Source: JADJAH01 sp964615795 (GTDB lineage: Bacteria; Bacteroidota; Ignavibacteria; Tepidaquicellales; Tepidaquicellaceae). Taken from it: DNA of 64,000 bases. The notes under the pieces are model-generated. The model saw only the letters and a program-made list of their open reading frames with translations, made no database searches and had not been told where the DNA came from. Of this stretch, positions 9,215-17,911 are shown piece after piece. The position numbers and the translations under genes are program-made. Location: the NCBI GenBank assembly GCA_964615795.1, contig CAZTQR010000004.1:1-64000 (forward strand), read 5' to 3'. Within the stretch, counting starts at the first letter, position 1, and every line of letters begins with the position of its first letter.

Positions 9215-10297
9215 TTAGTTGATGTCTGTTGACAGTTTATATCTGACTATGCGGTTATTGTCAGTGTCAGCAATGTAAAGCACTTTATCGAAGAAGGAAA
9301 CGCCCATAGGGTTGTTGAGTTGCTTGTCGCCGGAGCCGGTGCCTCCGAATGATTCAGGCCGGAGTTCGCCTGCGGCATTGAATTTATAAAGTGAATCCCT
9401 TTGGTTATCAACAACAAAAATGTTGTTGTTGGGGTCTAGAGTGATCGACTCAGGCGTACCCAGCTGATATGTGATGATGTCAATATCTTCGCCGGGAATG
9501 AACCTGGGATCATAAGTACCCTTTACATTGTCATATACAAACCATTCAACCTTGAAGCCGAAATCAGTTGTGTTCCTTATCAGTATGAAGTCTGTATAAT
9601 TGTTGCTGAATGTTGCAACTCCGGAAGACTTTTCAATTGAGTAGATCCCGTTACCGGTAGGCTGAAAACCGGACAGAACAGTCACATTACTGATAGTGTT
9701 CCTCCCTGTTATCGTAATAAGTGCGTTGTCGGCGTCTATAACATTTGAATTGTCCGGGCCGGATCTTGATACTATGACCTTGTTGTCGGGATACACTGAG
9801 ATACCTGTGAACCTTCTGCTTCTGCTTGTGGTCGGTGTCGGATAAGCGCTGGTTATATACGTATTCTTTACTGCATTGGCAAGAAAGCCGCCTGTCTCAT
9901 AAAGATTCATTCTGTAAACGACATTGATTGTATCAACTCCTGCCACACTGTCAGCAATCACAAGAAGGTCAAAGTTGTAGTCCTGAGCAATTGCTTTTGG
10001 ATTGAGGAAGCTCATGGAACCTATTTCCGTCCCTGAAAGGTCAAGCTGAACGACCCTGTTGTTCTTTGTGTCAGCCACATAGATAAGAGGTTCCTTGCCA
10101 AGGTAAACGGCTTCAGGCTTGTTGAACTGATTCCAGGTAGGGGATATCTGAACATATACAACATCTCCAACATTCGGGTCCGATCCTCCGTTAATGGGAA
10201 ACTGCGACAGATCCGTTTTGTCTCCGCAGGAAAAGAATGCCGCTGAGGTTAACGCAAACATAAGGATCAATGATATGAAATTGCTTTGCTTCATCAT
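9215..10297 (-). CDS. NHL-repeat lipoprotein
   Basis: A 360-residue predicted lipoprotein. The N-terminus is a short hydrophobic signal ending in a lipobox-like SAAFFSC, with Cys about residue 24. NHL-type propeller repeats follow, e.g. FNKPEAVYLGKEPLIYVADTKNNRVVQLD near 58-86, and PESITLDPNNNIFVVDNQRDSLYKF and NPMGVSFFDKVLYIADTDNNRIVRYK near the end. Such propellers usually bind a partner protein or ligand. The ATG overlaps the stop of the PorV-like gene by four bases, so the two are translationally coupled. It is likely an outer-membrane lipoprotein partner of the PorV and TonB-receptor pair. Confidence 0.85.
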   Translation of the reverse strand: MMKQSNFISLILMFALTSAAFFSCGDKTDLSQFPINGGSDPNVGDVVYVQISPTWNQFNKPEAVYLGKEPLIYVADTKNNRVVQLDLSGTEIGSMSFLNPKAIAQDYNFDLLVIADSVAGVDTINVVYRMNLYETGGFLANAVKNTYITSAYPTPTTSRSRRFTGISVYPDNKVIVSRSGPDNSNVIDADNALITITGRNTISNVTVLSGFQPTGNGIYSIEKSSGVATFSNNYTDFILIRNTTDFGFKVEWFVYDNVKGTYDPRFIPGEDIDIITYQLGTPESITLDPNNNIFVVDNQRDSLYKFNAAGELRPESFGGTGSGDKQLNNPMGVSFFDKVLYIADTDNNRIVRYKLSTDIN

Positions 10298-11322
10298 TTG
10301 TCAGGCATTAAGACGTTTAATGTGAACCTCTGTGCAAGCCCAAGCGCCCTGTAGTTTGCAATGGAATAGTCAAGGCTTGCATTCGCAAATGAAATGGGAA
10401 ACTTGAGCCCGACGCCTGCAGAAAAATTCTCGGCGTCAACATTGACCTTGTATCCGCCGCGGAACATCAGGAATTCCTTGTAGGCATATTCAACCCCGAA
10501 GCACAGATTCTCTGCGTTGTCAGTTGGACTGTTCAGTTGAACTGAAGTTGTGATCCTGTTCTCTTTGTTCTGATACGGTTCAATGGCAAACCCGAGCTGA
10601 AACGACGTTGGCGGCGGAAACTTCTGGAATGAACTTGCAGTACCGCCGTTTACCAATGGCGCTTCGCCCGAAGGTGAAACCTGCCCGCCGAAATTTGAAA
10701 TGACAATTGCGAATCTTGATGTTCCGAGCCCTGTCCTGTAAAATGTTGCGAGATCTCCAAGCACACCCTCCATTTTCAGAACTCCAAGTTCTTCCCGGAC
10801 ATATTTTATGGTGGCGCCGAATGAAAACTGCTCAGTCATTCTCTTGGCAAAGGACAATCCGACTGCAAGATCCGAGAACTTGAAATATTCACCGGTTCCC
10901 TGCGGTTGAAATTCGGTTGTTACCTTCATGTCCTCAGTTTGGAGAGAAGTTACACTGAGTCCTATTGCATTGCCGCCGCCGAACTGATATACGCCTCCGA
11001 AGTTTCCGAGTTTGGTATCAACAAACCATTGAGTGTAAGAGAAAGTAACACCCATGTCATTGAACTGCACAAGACCTGCGGGATTCCAGTAAAGCGAAGT
11101 GATGTCATCCGATACTGCTACAAATGATTCTCCCATACCGGTTGCTCTTGCACTTGTGCCTATCTTAAGGAATTGCAGTGCCGCAGTACCTGTCCTTTGT
11201 CCTCCGAGATTTGGAAACAACTGAGCTCTTGATTCGCCGGAAGAGATCAAAACAAAAATGAACGCAAGTACAATCAAGGCTTTGTGAACAGGGTGCATGT
11301 TATTTGCTTTCATCATAGTCAT
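10294..11322 (-). CDS. PorV/PorQ family outer-membrane protein
   Basis: A 342-residue outer-membrane beta-barrel protein. After a signal peptide comes the hallmark of the family, TAALQFLKIGTSARATGMGESFVAVSDDITSLYWNPAGL (split here across residues about 45-85), then alternating amphipathic strands to the end. PorV is the T9SS subunit that shuttles cargo from the translocon to the attachment complex; PorQ-type relatives have similar barrels. The ATG overlaps the stop of the TonB-receptor gene by four bases. Being in one operon with two T9SS-sorted proteins suggests a dedicated shuttle for those cargoes (inference). Confidence 0.88.
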   Translation of the reverse strand: MTMMKANNMHPVHKALIVLAFIFVLISSGESRAQLFPNLGGQRTGTAALQFLKIGTSARATGMGESFVAVSDDITSLYWNPAGLVQFNDMGVTFSYTQWFVDTKLGNFGGVYQFGGGNAIGLSVTSLQTEDMKVTTEFQPQGTGEYFKFSDLAVGLSFAKRMTEQFSFGATIKYVREELGVLKMEGVLGDLATFYRTGLGTSRFAIVISNFGGQVSPSGEAPLVNGGTASSFQKFPPPTSFQLGFAIEPYQNKENRITTSVQLNSPTDNAENLCFGVEYAYKEFLMFRGGYKVNVDAENFSAGVGLKFPISFANASLDYSIANYRALGLAQRFTLNVLMPDK

Positions 11323-14168
11323 AGCTTCACTGATACTCCGAACTTGATCTGCCTTGGTGTAAGGAACCTGGCGGGGTCGTAAGGATAGGGGGTGATTGGC
11401 GCCTGAAGGTCGGGATACAGCGGATCATTGTAGAAATTGGGTGTCGGATCACCGTAAACATATGCACGTCCCGTCACCGGGTTGATTATGGTCGAGTTCT
11501 CATTATCAAACAGGTTCGTAATGTTCAGACTCACAACAAACTGCAGATTGTTAATATAGAAATATTTGTCGATGTCGAGATCTATCCAGAACCAGCTTTC
11601 TCCCACTTCACCGTTAGGATTGTCAATGTCAGCTTCATACTCCGGCCTTCCGTTTTCAAGCTCGCCAACGTAGATCTGCTGTGTATATCTTTTTCCGGAC
11701 TGGAAGAAGATCCTTGACTTAATGGAGAAATCGTCCAGAATATTCCTTGCAAATCCGAATATGCCCTGACCTTTCCTGACATCAAAGTAAAGATTTGCGC
11801 TGGCCTGTATCGGCTTATCCCATGAGAGATAATACTCGGAAATGGATTCCTGTGCATTTCGTGAAGCGACGAGAAAACCCTGATCGGCATTGTTGCTCTT
11901 GCCGGTGGCAACGGAATACGTGAAGTTGAACTTGCCGTTGAACCATGATCCGATTCTCTTCTTGAATTCCACTTCCACGCCGCGCAGTCTCGCGTAATCC
12001 TGATTGAAATAAGTGATGAAGGACTTTCCGAGATATCTTCCGCTGTTGAGGAGTATTGTTCTTGTGGTCACATAGTCATAGATGTTCTTGTAGTAAGCAG
12101 TGACCGTAAGCACGTCGTCATTCGTGAACTGATTCCTTATGCCGAGTTCGTATGCAACCGTAGTTTCGGGATTGAGATTCGGATTTCCGAACTTCTGGAA
12201 AGTGGACTGTGCACTTTGCGGACTGAGTTTTGCGTACACAAACTGCGGCTTCGGCCTCTTTGAAAAGTGGCCGTAAGAAAAGAAGAGTGTCTGATTGTTT
12301 GTGATCGGATGCGATATGCCGATCCTCGGAGAAAGGGACAATTTGACATTCCTGCCGAAGATCGAATATGTATCTTCCTCATAGCCCTGCCTTGTCTGAT
12401 CAGGGATCGTCTGTATCGAAGTGTCGTTAACTGCATCATCCACATATTTTCCCGGCAGCCAATAATCAAGTCTCAATCCGTAATTGAGTATCATGCCCTT
12501 GAATGTAAGGCTTTGCTGGGCATAAATATCTCCAAAGGCAGGATACACTTTGTATATGTCGTAATTAAGTCCGAGTGGTTTTATCCATGGTTGATAAATA
12601 TCCACCAGCTGCATTTCCTGGAAACTCAATGAAATTCCGGACTTGATCTTGTTCTTTGTAGAAACATTGTAAGTGAAGTCGCCCTTGATTGAGTACTCAT
12701 CAACATAGTGGTCATGCCATGTGTAAGGGTTTCCGTAATCATAGAAACCGTCACCGGGAATCAGCCCGGTTCTTGTGCTGTCAATGTAGTAGTACTGAAA
12801 CGGCGGCTTCGTCACGTCAATAGGTTCGTTGTACTGATCCCAGTTAAGGCCGTTTGCATCAACACGGAGCGTCGTAAAGAATTTGCTGAGCTTTATTTCA
12901 TAAAATGTCTTGGGTCCGGTTGATTGCGACCAGTTCATTGTATGGATCAGACTGTTCTGAGTGTATGTGTTTGCGTTGTCCAGAATCTCCTGAAATTCAT
13001 ACTGATAACCCGGACTCGGCGGAACATATTCGAGATTTGTCTGCAAGGAACTGGAGTTCTGATTGATCGACACCGACTGGTTGAAAGAGTATCCGAGTTT
13101 CATTGTCTCATTCATCCTGTAAGTGATCTTTCCTAGCCAGTTCCAGTAATTGTCCTGCCTTGGTGCAAACTTCGTTCCACCGAAAGTTGAAGAATAGACC
13201 TGCCTTGCAGTCTTGCCTCCTTCGTTCGCGTAGAATCCGTCTGAGATTCCCATGAAGAAGCTTCCGAACAAAGTTATCTCGCCGGGCACTTTGAGTCCGA
13301 GTGAATTGAGAATGTACTTTGTCAATGGCTCCGGACCGCTGAGATTCATCTCCAGAATGTCTGTGTTGAAACTGCTTCCCGAATTCTTGTCTACTCCGAA
13401 ATTATCTCTTTGGTAAGATGTGTAAAAATTGTACTGCTGGTATTTTCCTTCCTTGGTCCTCACATTTACTACGCCGCTGGTTGCCTGTCCGAACTCGGCA
13501 TTGTAGCCGCCCGTAATGACCTCAACTTCCTCAAGTGAGTTTGCGGACAATTGCAGGCCGTAGCCTGTACCAGATAGCGGATCCTGCACAGACACTCCGT
13601 CAACGATGTAAGAGTTCTCGTAATTTCTTCCGCCTCTGATGTGTATCTCGTTGTCCTGTTTCACCACGCCGGCCTGTTGCGAAACTACATCCGAAACAGT
13701 TGTGACAATTGACTTGGATATGTCATCGCTTGATACAAAGTGCGAACTGCTTGTCTGTTCAATGTCCATGAGCGGGCGTTCACCTACAACCTCGATCTCC
13801 TGGTCAACTGTGAAGGATGTTGATTTGAGAACAAGATTGAGTTCCAGATTTTCGCCTTCCTTTACTCTGATGTCAGTGTAGTCAGTAGTCTTGAATCCTT
13901 CTGCTGAAACCTGAAGTGTGTATACCCCCGGCGTGACTTCGTTAATAACGTATTTGCCTTCATAATCGGAAACTGCGCCGAGATATGTGCTCTTAACTTT
14001 GATCACAACTCCGTCAAGAGGAATGCCGGAAGAATCCTTCACTGTACCGGAAATTGAACCGGTGCCGCTCTGCGCATAAACCAATGAAGCTGCTGAAAGC
14101 AAAATGCACACTAAGGAATTTCTCAATATTCCGAAGAAGTGCATGTGTGATGTTTTTGGTCTGTTCAT
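11319..14168 (-). CDS. TonB-dependent receptor with carboxypeptidase regulatory-like domain
   Basis: A 949-residue outer-membrane receptor. Signal peptide (about 1-32), then a carboxypeptidase regulatory-like beta-sandwich (about 36-115, GSISGTVKDSSGIPLDGV), then a TonB plug (about 130-240, IHIRGGRNYENSYIVDGV and EEVEVITGGYNAEFGQ), then a 22-strand-type barrel ending in VKL. It would bring a bulky ligand across the outer membrane using proton-motive force. No clear TonB box was picked out. There is no SusD-like partner next to it, so it is not a standard polysaccharide locus. It lies three bases after the lipoprotein gene upstream and overlaps the PorV gene. Confidence 0.9.
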   Translation of the reverse strand: MNRPKTSHMHFFGILRNSLVCILLSAASLVYAQSGTGSISGTVKDSSGIPLDGVVIKVKSTYLGAVSDYEGKYVINEVTPGVYTLQVSAEGFKTTDYTDIRVKEGENLELNLVLKSTSFTVDQEIEVVGERPLMDIEQTSSSHFVSSDDISKSIVTTVSDVVSQQAGVVKQDNEIHIRGGRNYENSYIVDGVSVQDPLSGTGYGLQLSANSLEEVEVITGGYNAEFGQATSGVVNVRTKEGKYQQYNFYTSYQRDNFGVDKNSGSSFNTDILEMNLSGPEPLTKYILNSLGLKVPGEITLFGSFFMGISDGFYANEGGKTARQVYSSTFGGTKFAPRQDNYWNWLGKITYRMNETMKLGYSFNQSVSINQNSSSLQTNLEYVPPSPGYQYEFQEILDNANTYTQNSLIHTMNWSQSTGPKTFYEIKLSKFFTTLRVDANGLNWDQYNEPIDVTKPPFQYYYIDSTRTGLIPGDGFYDYGNPYTWHDHYVDEYSIKGDFTYNVSTKNKIKSGISLSFQEMQLVDIYQPWIKPLGLNYDIYKVYPAFGDIYAQQSLTFKGMILNYGLRLDYWLPGKYVDDAVNDTSIQTIPDQTRQGYEEDTYSIFGRNVKLSLSPRIGISHPITNNQTLFFSYGHFSKRPKPQFVYAKLSPQSAQSTFQKFGNPNLNPETTVAYELGIRNQFTNDDVLTVTAYYKNIYDYVTTRTILLNSGRYLGKSFITYFNQDYARLRGVEVEFKKRIGSWFNGKFNFTYSVATGKSNNADQGFLVASRNAQESISEYYLSWDKPIQASANLYFDVRKGQGIFGFARNILDDFSIKSRIFFQSGKRYTQQIYVGELENGRPEYEADIDNPNGEVGESWFWIDLDIDKYFYINNLQFVVSLNITNLFDNENSTIINPVTGRAYVYGDPTPNFYNDPLYPDLQAPITPYPYDPARFLTPRQIKFGVSVKL

Positions 14169-14171
14169 ATG

Positions 14172-15575
14172 TCAGTTGTAACCGAATTCGCTTATGAACA
14201 CTCTACTGAAGAGTTCTCTGGATGCCTGCGGATCCCTGTTCAGGAAATAAACAGGTATAGTCATGTAAATGATGCGCGGATTTGCAAGTACATCTTTGAA
14301 TCCTACTACAATCGGCGAAGATGTGCAACCTTGTCCGTTGAAAAATGTGTAAATGACTCGTGCCGGTGTATAAACTCCTTTAACCGCAGGTATCAGAGCG
14401 CTTGGTCCGATCTCAGGATAACTCGGATCAACAACCGTAAGATTTGAGTCTGTAATGTTATTTATGAACGGGATCGTACAGCTTGTCACGCTGTCAACAG
14501 GTGCGAAATTTATGAGCTCGCCCTGTCCGGTTGCGCTGACTCCCTGAAATCCCGAACTGAAGAAAACTCTGCCACCTGAAAGCAAATAGAAGGGGAGAGA
14601 TTGCTGTGCCAGTCCGAAGTTGGCGGCATTCACCACAGATCCTGAGCCTCCGATCCAGAACACTATGTCGTACAGTTCAAGTGTGGCAATCCACATGGGA
14701 TTAATGATATTCGGAATCAGTGCTCCGTTGTTTGCCTTAATGTCTATCAGGTCATAACTTATGGTATCAAATGCATTGGCAAAATACTGTGTCGCCGCTG
14801 AAATGTTGGCTTGCGGGATGTCTCTTACCATAAGGATCTTCGATGTAACATCTCTTACGTGCCATGTGCGGCTTGTATCCGGCATGCGTATAATCGGACT
14901 CTGTGCCCCCGCTTCATCTTCGGCTTTCAGGTAAAAGACGTTATTGGAATTGACAACAATTCCACTGTCTTTTGTAAGTGTCAGAAGATCCACAGAAGCA
15001 GGGAGTCTTTTGAAATTATTCGTGTCATTGAGCGACCACAAGTAATATGCAATGTTCTCGTCGCCGTCAGGATCGGTACCTGCCCATTTGAATGATGCAA
15101 CCGGGAATGTCGTATCAGGCAATTCAGTACCGGCTTCAAATACAACTGACGGGGGAGTATTGATTACGGGGTAAAGGTTTGTGGCCGGCGACGGATCTGT
15201 TAAGCCCTGATTGTCCACCGCCGCTACAAAGAACCTGAAAGTGCTGTCACTTCCGTTGATGCTCAGAATAAAGGTGCTGTCATTGTTGGTTGTGTAGCCC
15301 CAGTTCACCGAATCGAAAGACACTTTGTATCCCGCAATAAAGCCGTCGGGGTCATCACCCCACCACCGAATCGTCTTAATAGTTGAGCCCGGAGCAATTA
15401 TGCTGTCAGGCTGAAGTGACAAGTACGTCTGAGGCGGGAGATTGTCCACCTTTACTGATGAAGGATCATCGCATGAAAAGGACACTGCCAGCAACAAAGC
15501 CGTTGCGAAGAACCCGAAGGCCCTTCGCATAACAGCTCTTGAATTAATATTTTCCTGTTTACCGGATCTAGACAT
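14172..15575 (-). CDS. Lipoprotein with fibronectin III-like repeats
   Basis: A 467-residue predicted lipoprotein: the hydrophobic N-terminus ends in the lipobox-like LAVSFSC (Cys about 35). Two beta-sandwich repeats are visible at about residues 45-135 (PPQTYLSLQPDS ... WWGDDPDGFIAGYKVSFD) and 138-225 (NTPPSVVFEAG ... KWAGTDPDGDENIAYYLWSLND). They share the DPDG motif of fibronectin/Ig-like surface modules. The C-terminal 230 residues (ILMVRDIPQANIS ... FNGQGCTSSPIVVGF) resemble an alpha/beta domain but I do not recognise them. Found in the operon between an OB-like T9SS protein and the TonB receptor. Confidence 0.8.
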   Translation of the reverse strand: MSRSGKQENINSRAVMRRAFGFFATALLLAVSFSCDDPSSVKVDNLPPQTYLSLQPDSIIAPGSTIKTIRWWGDDPDGFIAGYKVSFDSVNWGYTTNNDSTFILSINGSDSTFRFFVAAVDNQGLTDPSPATNLYPVINTPPSVVFEAGTELPDTTFPVASFKWAGTDPDGDENIAYYLWSLNDTNNFKRLPASVDLLTLTKDSGIVVNSNNVFYLKAEDEAGAQSPIIRMPDTSRTWHVRDVTSKILMVRDIPQANISAATQYFANAFDTISYDLIDIKANNGALIPNIINPMWIATLELYDIVFWIGGSGSVVNAANFGLAQQSLPFYLLSGGRVFFSSGFQGVSATGQGELINFAPVDSVTSCTIPFINNITDSNLTVVDPSYPEIGPSALIPAVKGVYTPARVIYTFFNGQGCTSSPIVVGFKDVLANPRIIYMTIPVYFLNRDPQASRELFSRVFISEFGYN

Positions 15576-15594
15576 GCTTCCTTTGAAGGACGCT

Positions 15595-17886
15595 TTATTT
15601 GATCAATACCATCTTCTTGGTCTCTGCAAAACTTCCGCCTTTGGAGTCGTTGACCTGGATCGCATAGAAGTAAGTGCCGCTTGCCAGACCATACGTATCA
15701 AATCTTGCCGAGTATGTTCCGCTGTTCAGCGTTCCGTTAATCAGTGATGCCATCTGCCTGCCCGTGATATCGTACACCTTCAGCGAAACATGTCCTGAGA
15801 CAGGCAAGCTGAATCTTATTGTGGTGGTCGGATTAAAGGGATTCGGGAAATTCTGCATGAGCTGATAACTCTCCGCTATCTCTGAAACACTTGAAATTCC
15901 TACAGGTGTGACCGTGCCAAAGTCCGGATTCTTTCTTGGCGTAAGCTTGTAATTGCCGAAAGCAAAATACAGGATGCCCTCTGTGAATGATAGAATGTCG
16001 TTCTTTGTAAGCAGTGTGAGGCCTGCATTGTTGCCATTGCCGTCCCAGTTATTTGTGAACGTGTGATTCCCGTCCTGAAGCTCAATTCTTGACTCCACGC
16101 CGGATTGGTCAACCACAAGTATCTCGCCGTAATTTCTTCTGAATGCAGTGTCCTGCAGCGTTTGAGTGGAAGTGCAGGCGATGCCGAGCCCGGCGTTTGC
16201 ACAACTGATTGTTACGGGCGTGTTGAATCTGCAGTAAACGCTTTCCCATTTCTCAATCGTTGTATCACCGTCCGTCTTGTTGTTTGCAAGCTGTGCCGTT
16301 GTGAGTATCTGCGGAGAAGGTTGCGGATTTCCCTGAGACAGCACCACAATATTTGAAGGAACGTTGACCGTGACTCTTGTGCAACCGAAGTCTTCCTCTA
16401 CAAAGCCCTTTACTCTTACACGGTCGCCTTTCCTCAGAGCATCTGTTGGATTTCCGTAGAGCCAGATTCCGCTGAACGGCCCTGTGCCGTTTTGAATGTA
16501 AACCCTTCGCGGTGAATTCTGAGTACCGCCGCTGCTGGAGAAGGAGATGCCGGGAATGTCTGAAGTGTCGGCAGTGACAATTCCCTCAATGCCGCGCACA
16601 TCGTATCCTTCGTATGCAGACCTTCCTCCGTTGTTCGGGCAGAACTGCACATCCTGGATTGACATCGAGTCATTCTGTCTCACTATGTAAAACAATTTGG
16701 ACCTGACGGTGTCTGTCGGAAGCAGCTTAACTGCGCCTGTGTTGTCCTCAGCCCTTATCAGATATTCAACAAGCGTTCCCAAAGGTGCAGGAGGCATCTT
16801 TGCAGAGAATATGTTTCCAGATACGAGAGACATATTCTTTTCGCTGTATGAGCCGCCGTTGAGTCTCCAAAGCACCTTTACACTTGTAAGTGTCAGAGGT
16901 GATACCCCGGGATCAGTTGCCGTAACGCTCACCTGTACACTGTCTGATGGAGTCGGAACGCCCGGACTCCTCAGCGGAGCAGAAAGTTGCGGAGGAGGAT
17001 TTCCAAGGCTGAGGTCATTCGGATAAATTGGAATGATCGCGTATGGAAGCTGAGTGCCGAATACACCTTCATTGTTTGCAGTAATGATAACTCCGCGAAT
17101 GTAATTCACGAATGTTCCAATTGAGGGATGAGTCCACTGCCTCAGCGTATCGCCCGACGGTGACGTTGAGAAGTAGTTTGAAAAATCCCTGAAGTAGAGC
17201 TTGTTTCCGTTTTCATCCACGACGCTCCACGGCTGTCTGTTGCCCACGCCTGCGGCTACGGTAACATTTCTGATCTCCACATACATGCCTTCATACTTTT
17301 CTCCGTCAAGGTAGTTGATGCTTCCGCCATTCGGATAATCGCCGGTGGCAAACTGACTGACAGTAACTGATTTCGGAGTCGGCCTCTTTCCGGCATTTCC
17401 CAGAATTGAAATTGTATATCCGTCGGCTGTGTCAAGTGCAAGCTGAGTAAGAGTGTTTGCAAAGTTGCTGCTTTGTGTTGATCCGAATTCCTGTATCACA
17501 CCGCGCACTTTTATGATTGCGCCCGTATCGAGAAGGTCAAGGCCTGTCTGATCTCCTCTTGAACCCTGCCTAATCACAATACCTCCCCAAAGTCCGCTTG
17601 CAGTGTCCTGTGCATAACAGGTCCAGCTGCTTGTGCCTCTGAGCAGAGTTCTGTTGTCGCCGTTAGCGGGTGAGACCCTCGGCGGCGCGGCAACTCTTGC
17701 TATGATCTCAACAGAGTCTCCGTTGTAAGGTGATTTGTCCCTTCCGAAAACCAGCGTGTCATTTGAGACTGTCTGGATCTCCTGAAGGGTCCTGAATACG
17801 AAACCGTTGCCCATTATGCTGAAGCCGAGAGAATACATAATGTATCCGGCCATCAGTATGAGAAGAATGTATCTTGGATTTTTCAT
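15595..17886 (-). CDS. T9SS-sorted protein with OB-like domains
   Basis: A 763-residue secreted protein. The N-terminal hydrophobic segment (about 7-25) is a signal or anchor. Two OB-like nucleic-acid-binding-type regions can be seen: about 60-180 (SVEIIARVAAPP ... AIIKVRGVIQEF) and about 430-530 (VRGIEGIVTADTSD ... RVRVKGFVEEDFG). A beta-sandwich lies between them. The last 85 residues are a T9SS type A sorting domain (NFPNPFNPTTTIRFSLP ... KKMVLIK). The layout parallels the phospholipase D-like protein at the other end of the operon but without the catalytic halves. Function unknown; binding of nucleic acid or protein is inferred from the OB-like folds only. Confidence 0.8.
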   Translation of the reverse strand: MKNPRYILLILMAGYIMYSLGFSIMGNGFVFRTLQEIQTVSNDTLVFGRDKSPYNGDSVEIIARVAAPPRVSPANGDNRTLLRGTSSWTCYAQDTASGLWGGIVIRQGSRGDQTGLDLLDTGAIIKVRGVIQEFGSTQSSNFANTLTQLALDTADGYTISILGNAGKRPTPKSVTVSQFATGDYPNGGSINYLDGEKYEGMYVEIRNVTVAAGVGNRQPWSVVDENGNKLYFRDFSNYFSTSPSGDTLRQWTHPSIGTFVNYIRGVIITANNEGVFGTQLPYAIIPIYPNDLSLGNPPPQLSAPLRSPGVPTPSDSVQVSVTATDPGVSPLTLTSVKVLWRLNGGSYSEKNMSLVSGNIFSAKMPPAPLGTLVEYLIRAEDNTGAVKLLPTDTVRSKLFYIVRQNDSMSIQDVQFCPNNGGRSAYEGYDVRGIEGIVTADTSDIPGISFSSSGGTQNSPRRVYIQNGTGPFSGIWLYGNPTDALRKGDRVRVKGFVEEDFGCTRVTVNVPSNIVVLSQGNPQPSPQILTTAQLANNKTDGDTTIEKWESVYCRFNTPVTISCANAGLGIACTSTQTLQDTAFRRNYGEILVVDQSGVESRIELQDGNHTFTNNWDGNGNNAGLTLLTKNDILSFTEGILYFAFGNYKLTPRKNPDFGTVTPVGISSVSEIAESYQLMQNFPNPFNPTTTIRFSLPVSGHVSLKVYDITGRQMASLINGTLNSGTYSARFDTYGLASGTYFYAIQVNDSKGGSFAETKKMVLIK

Positions 17887-17911
17887 TGTTATGCTGTTTA
17901 GATTAAACTCA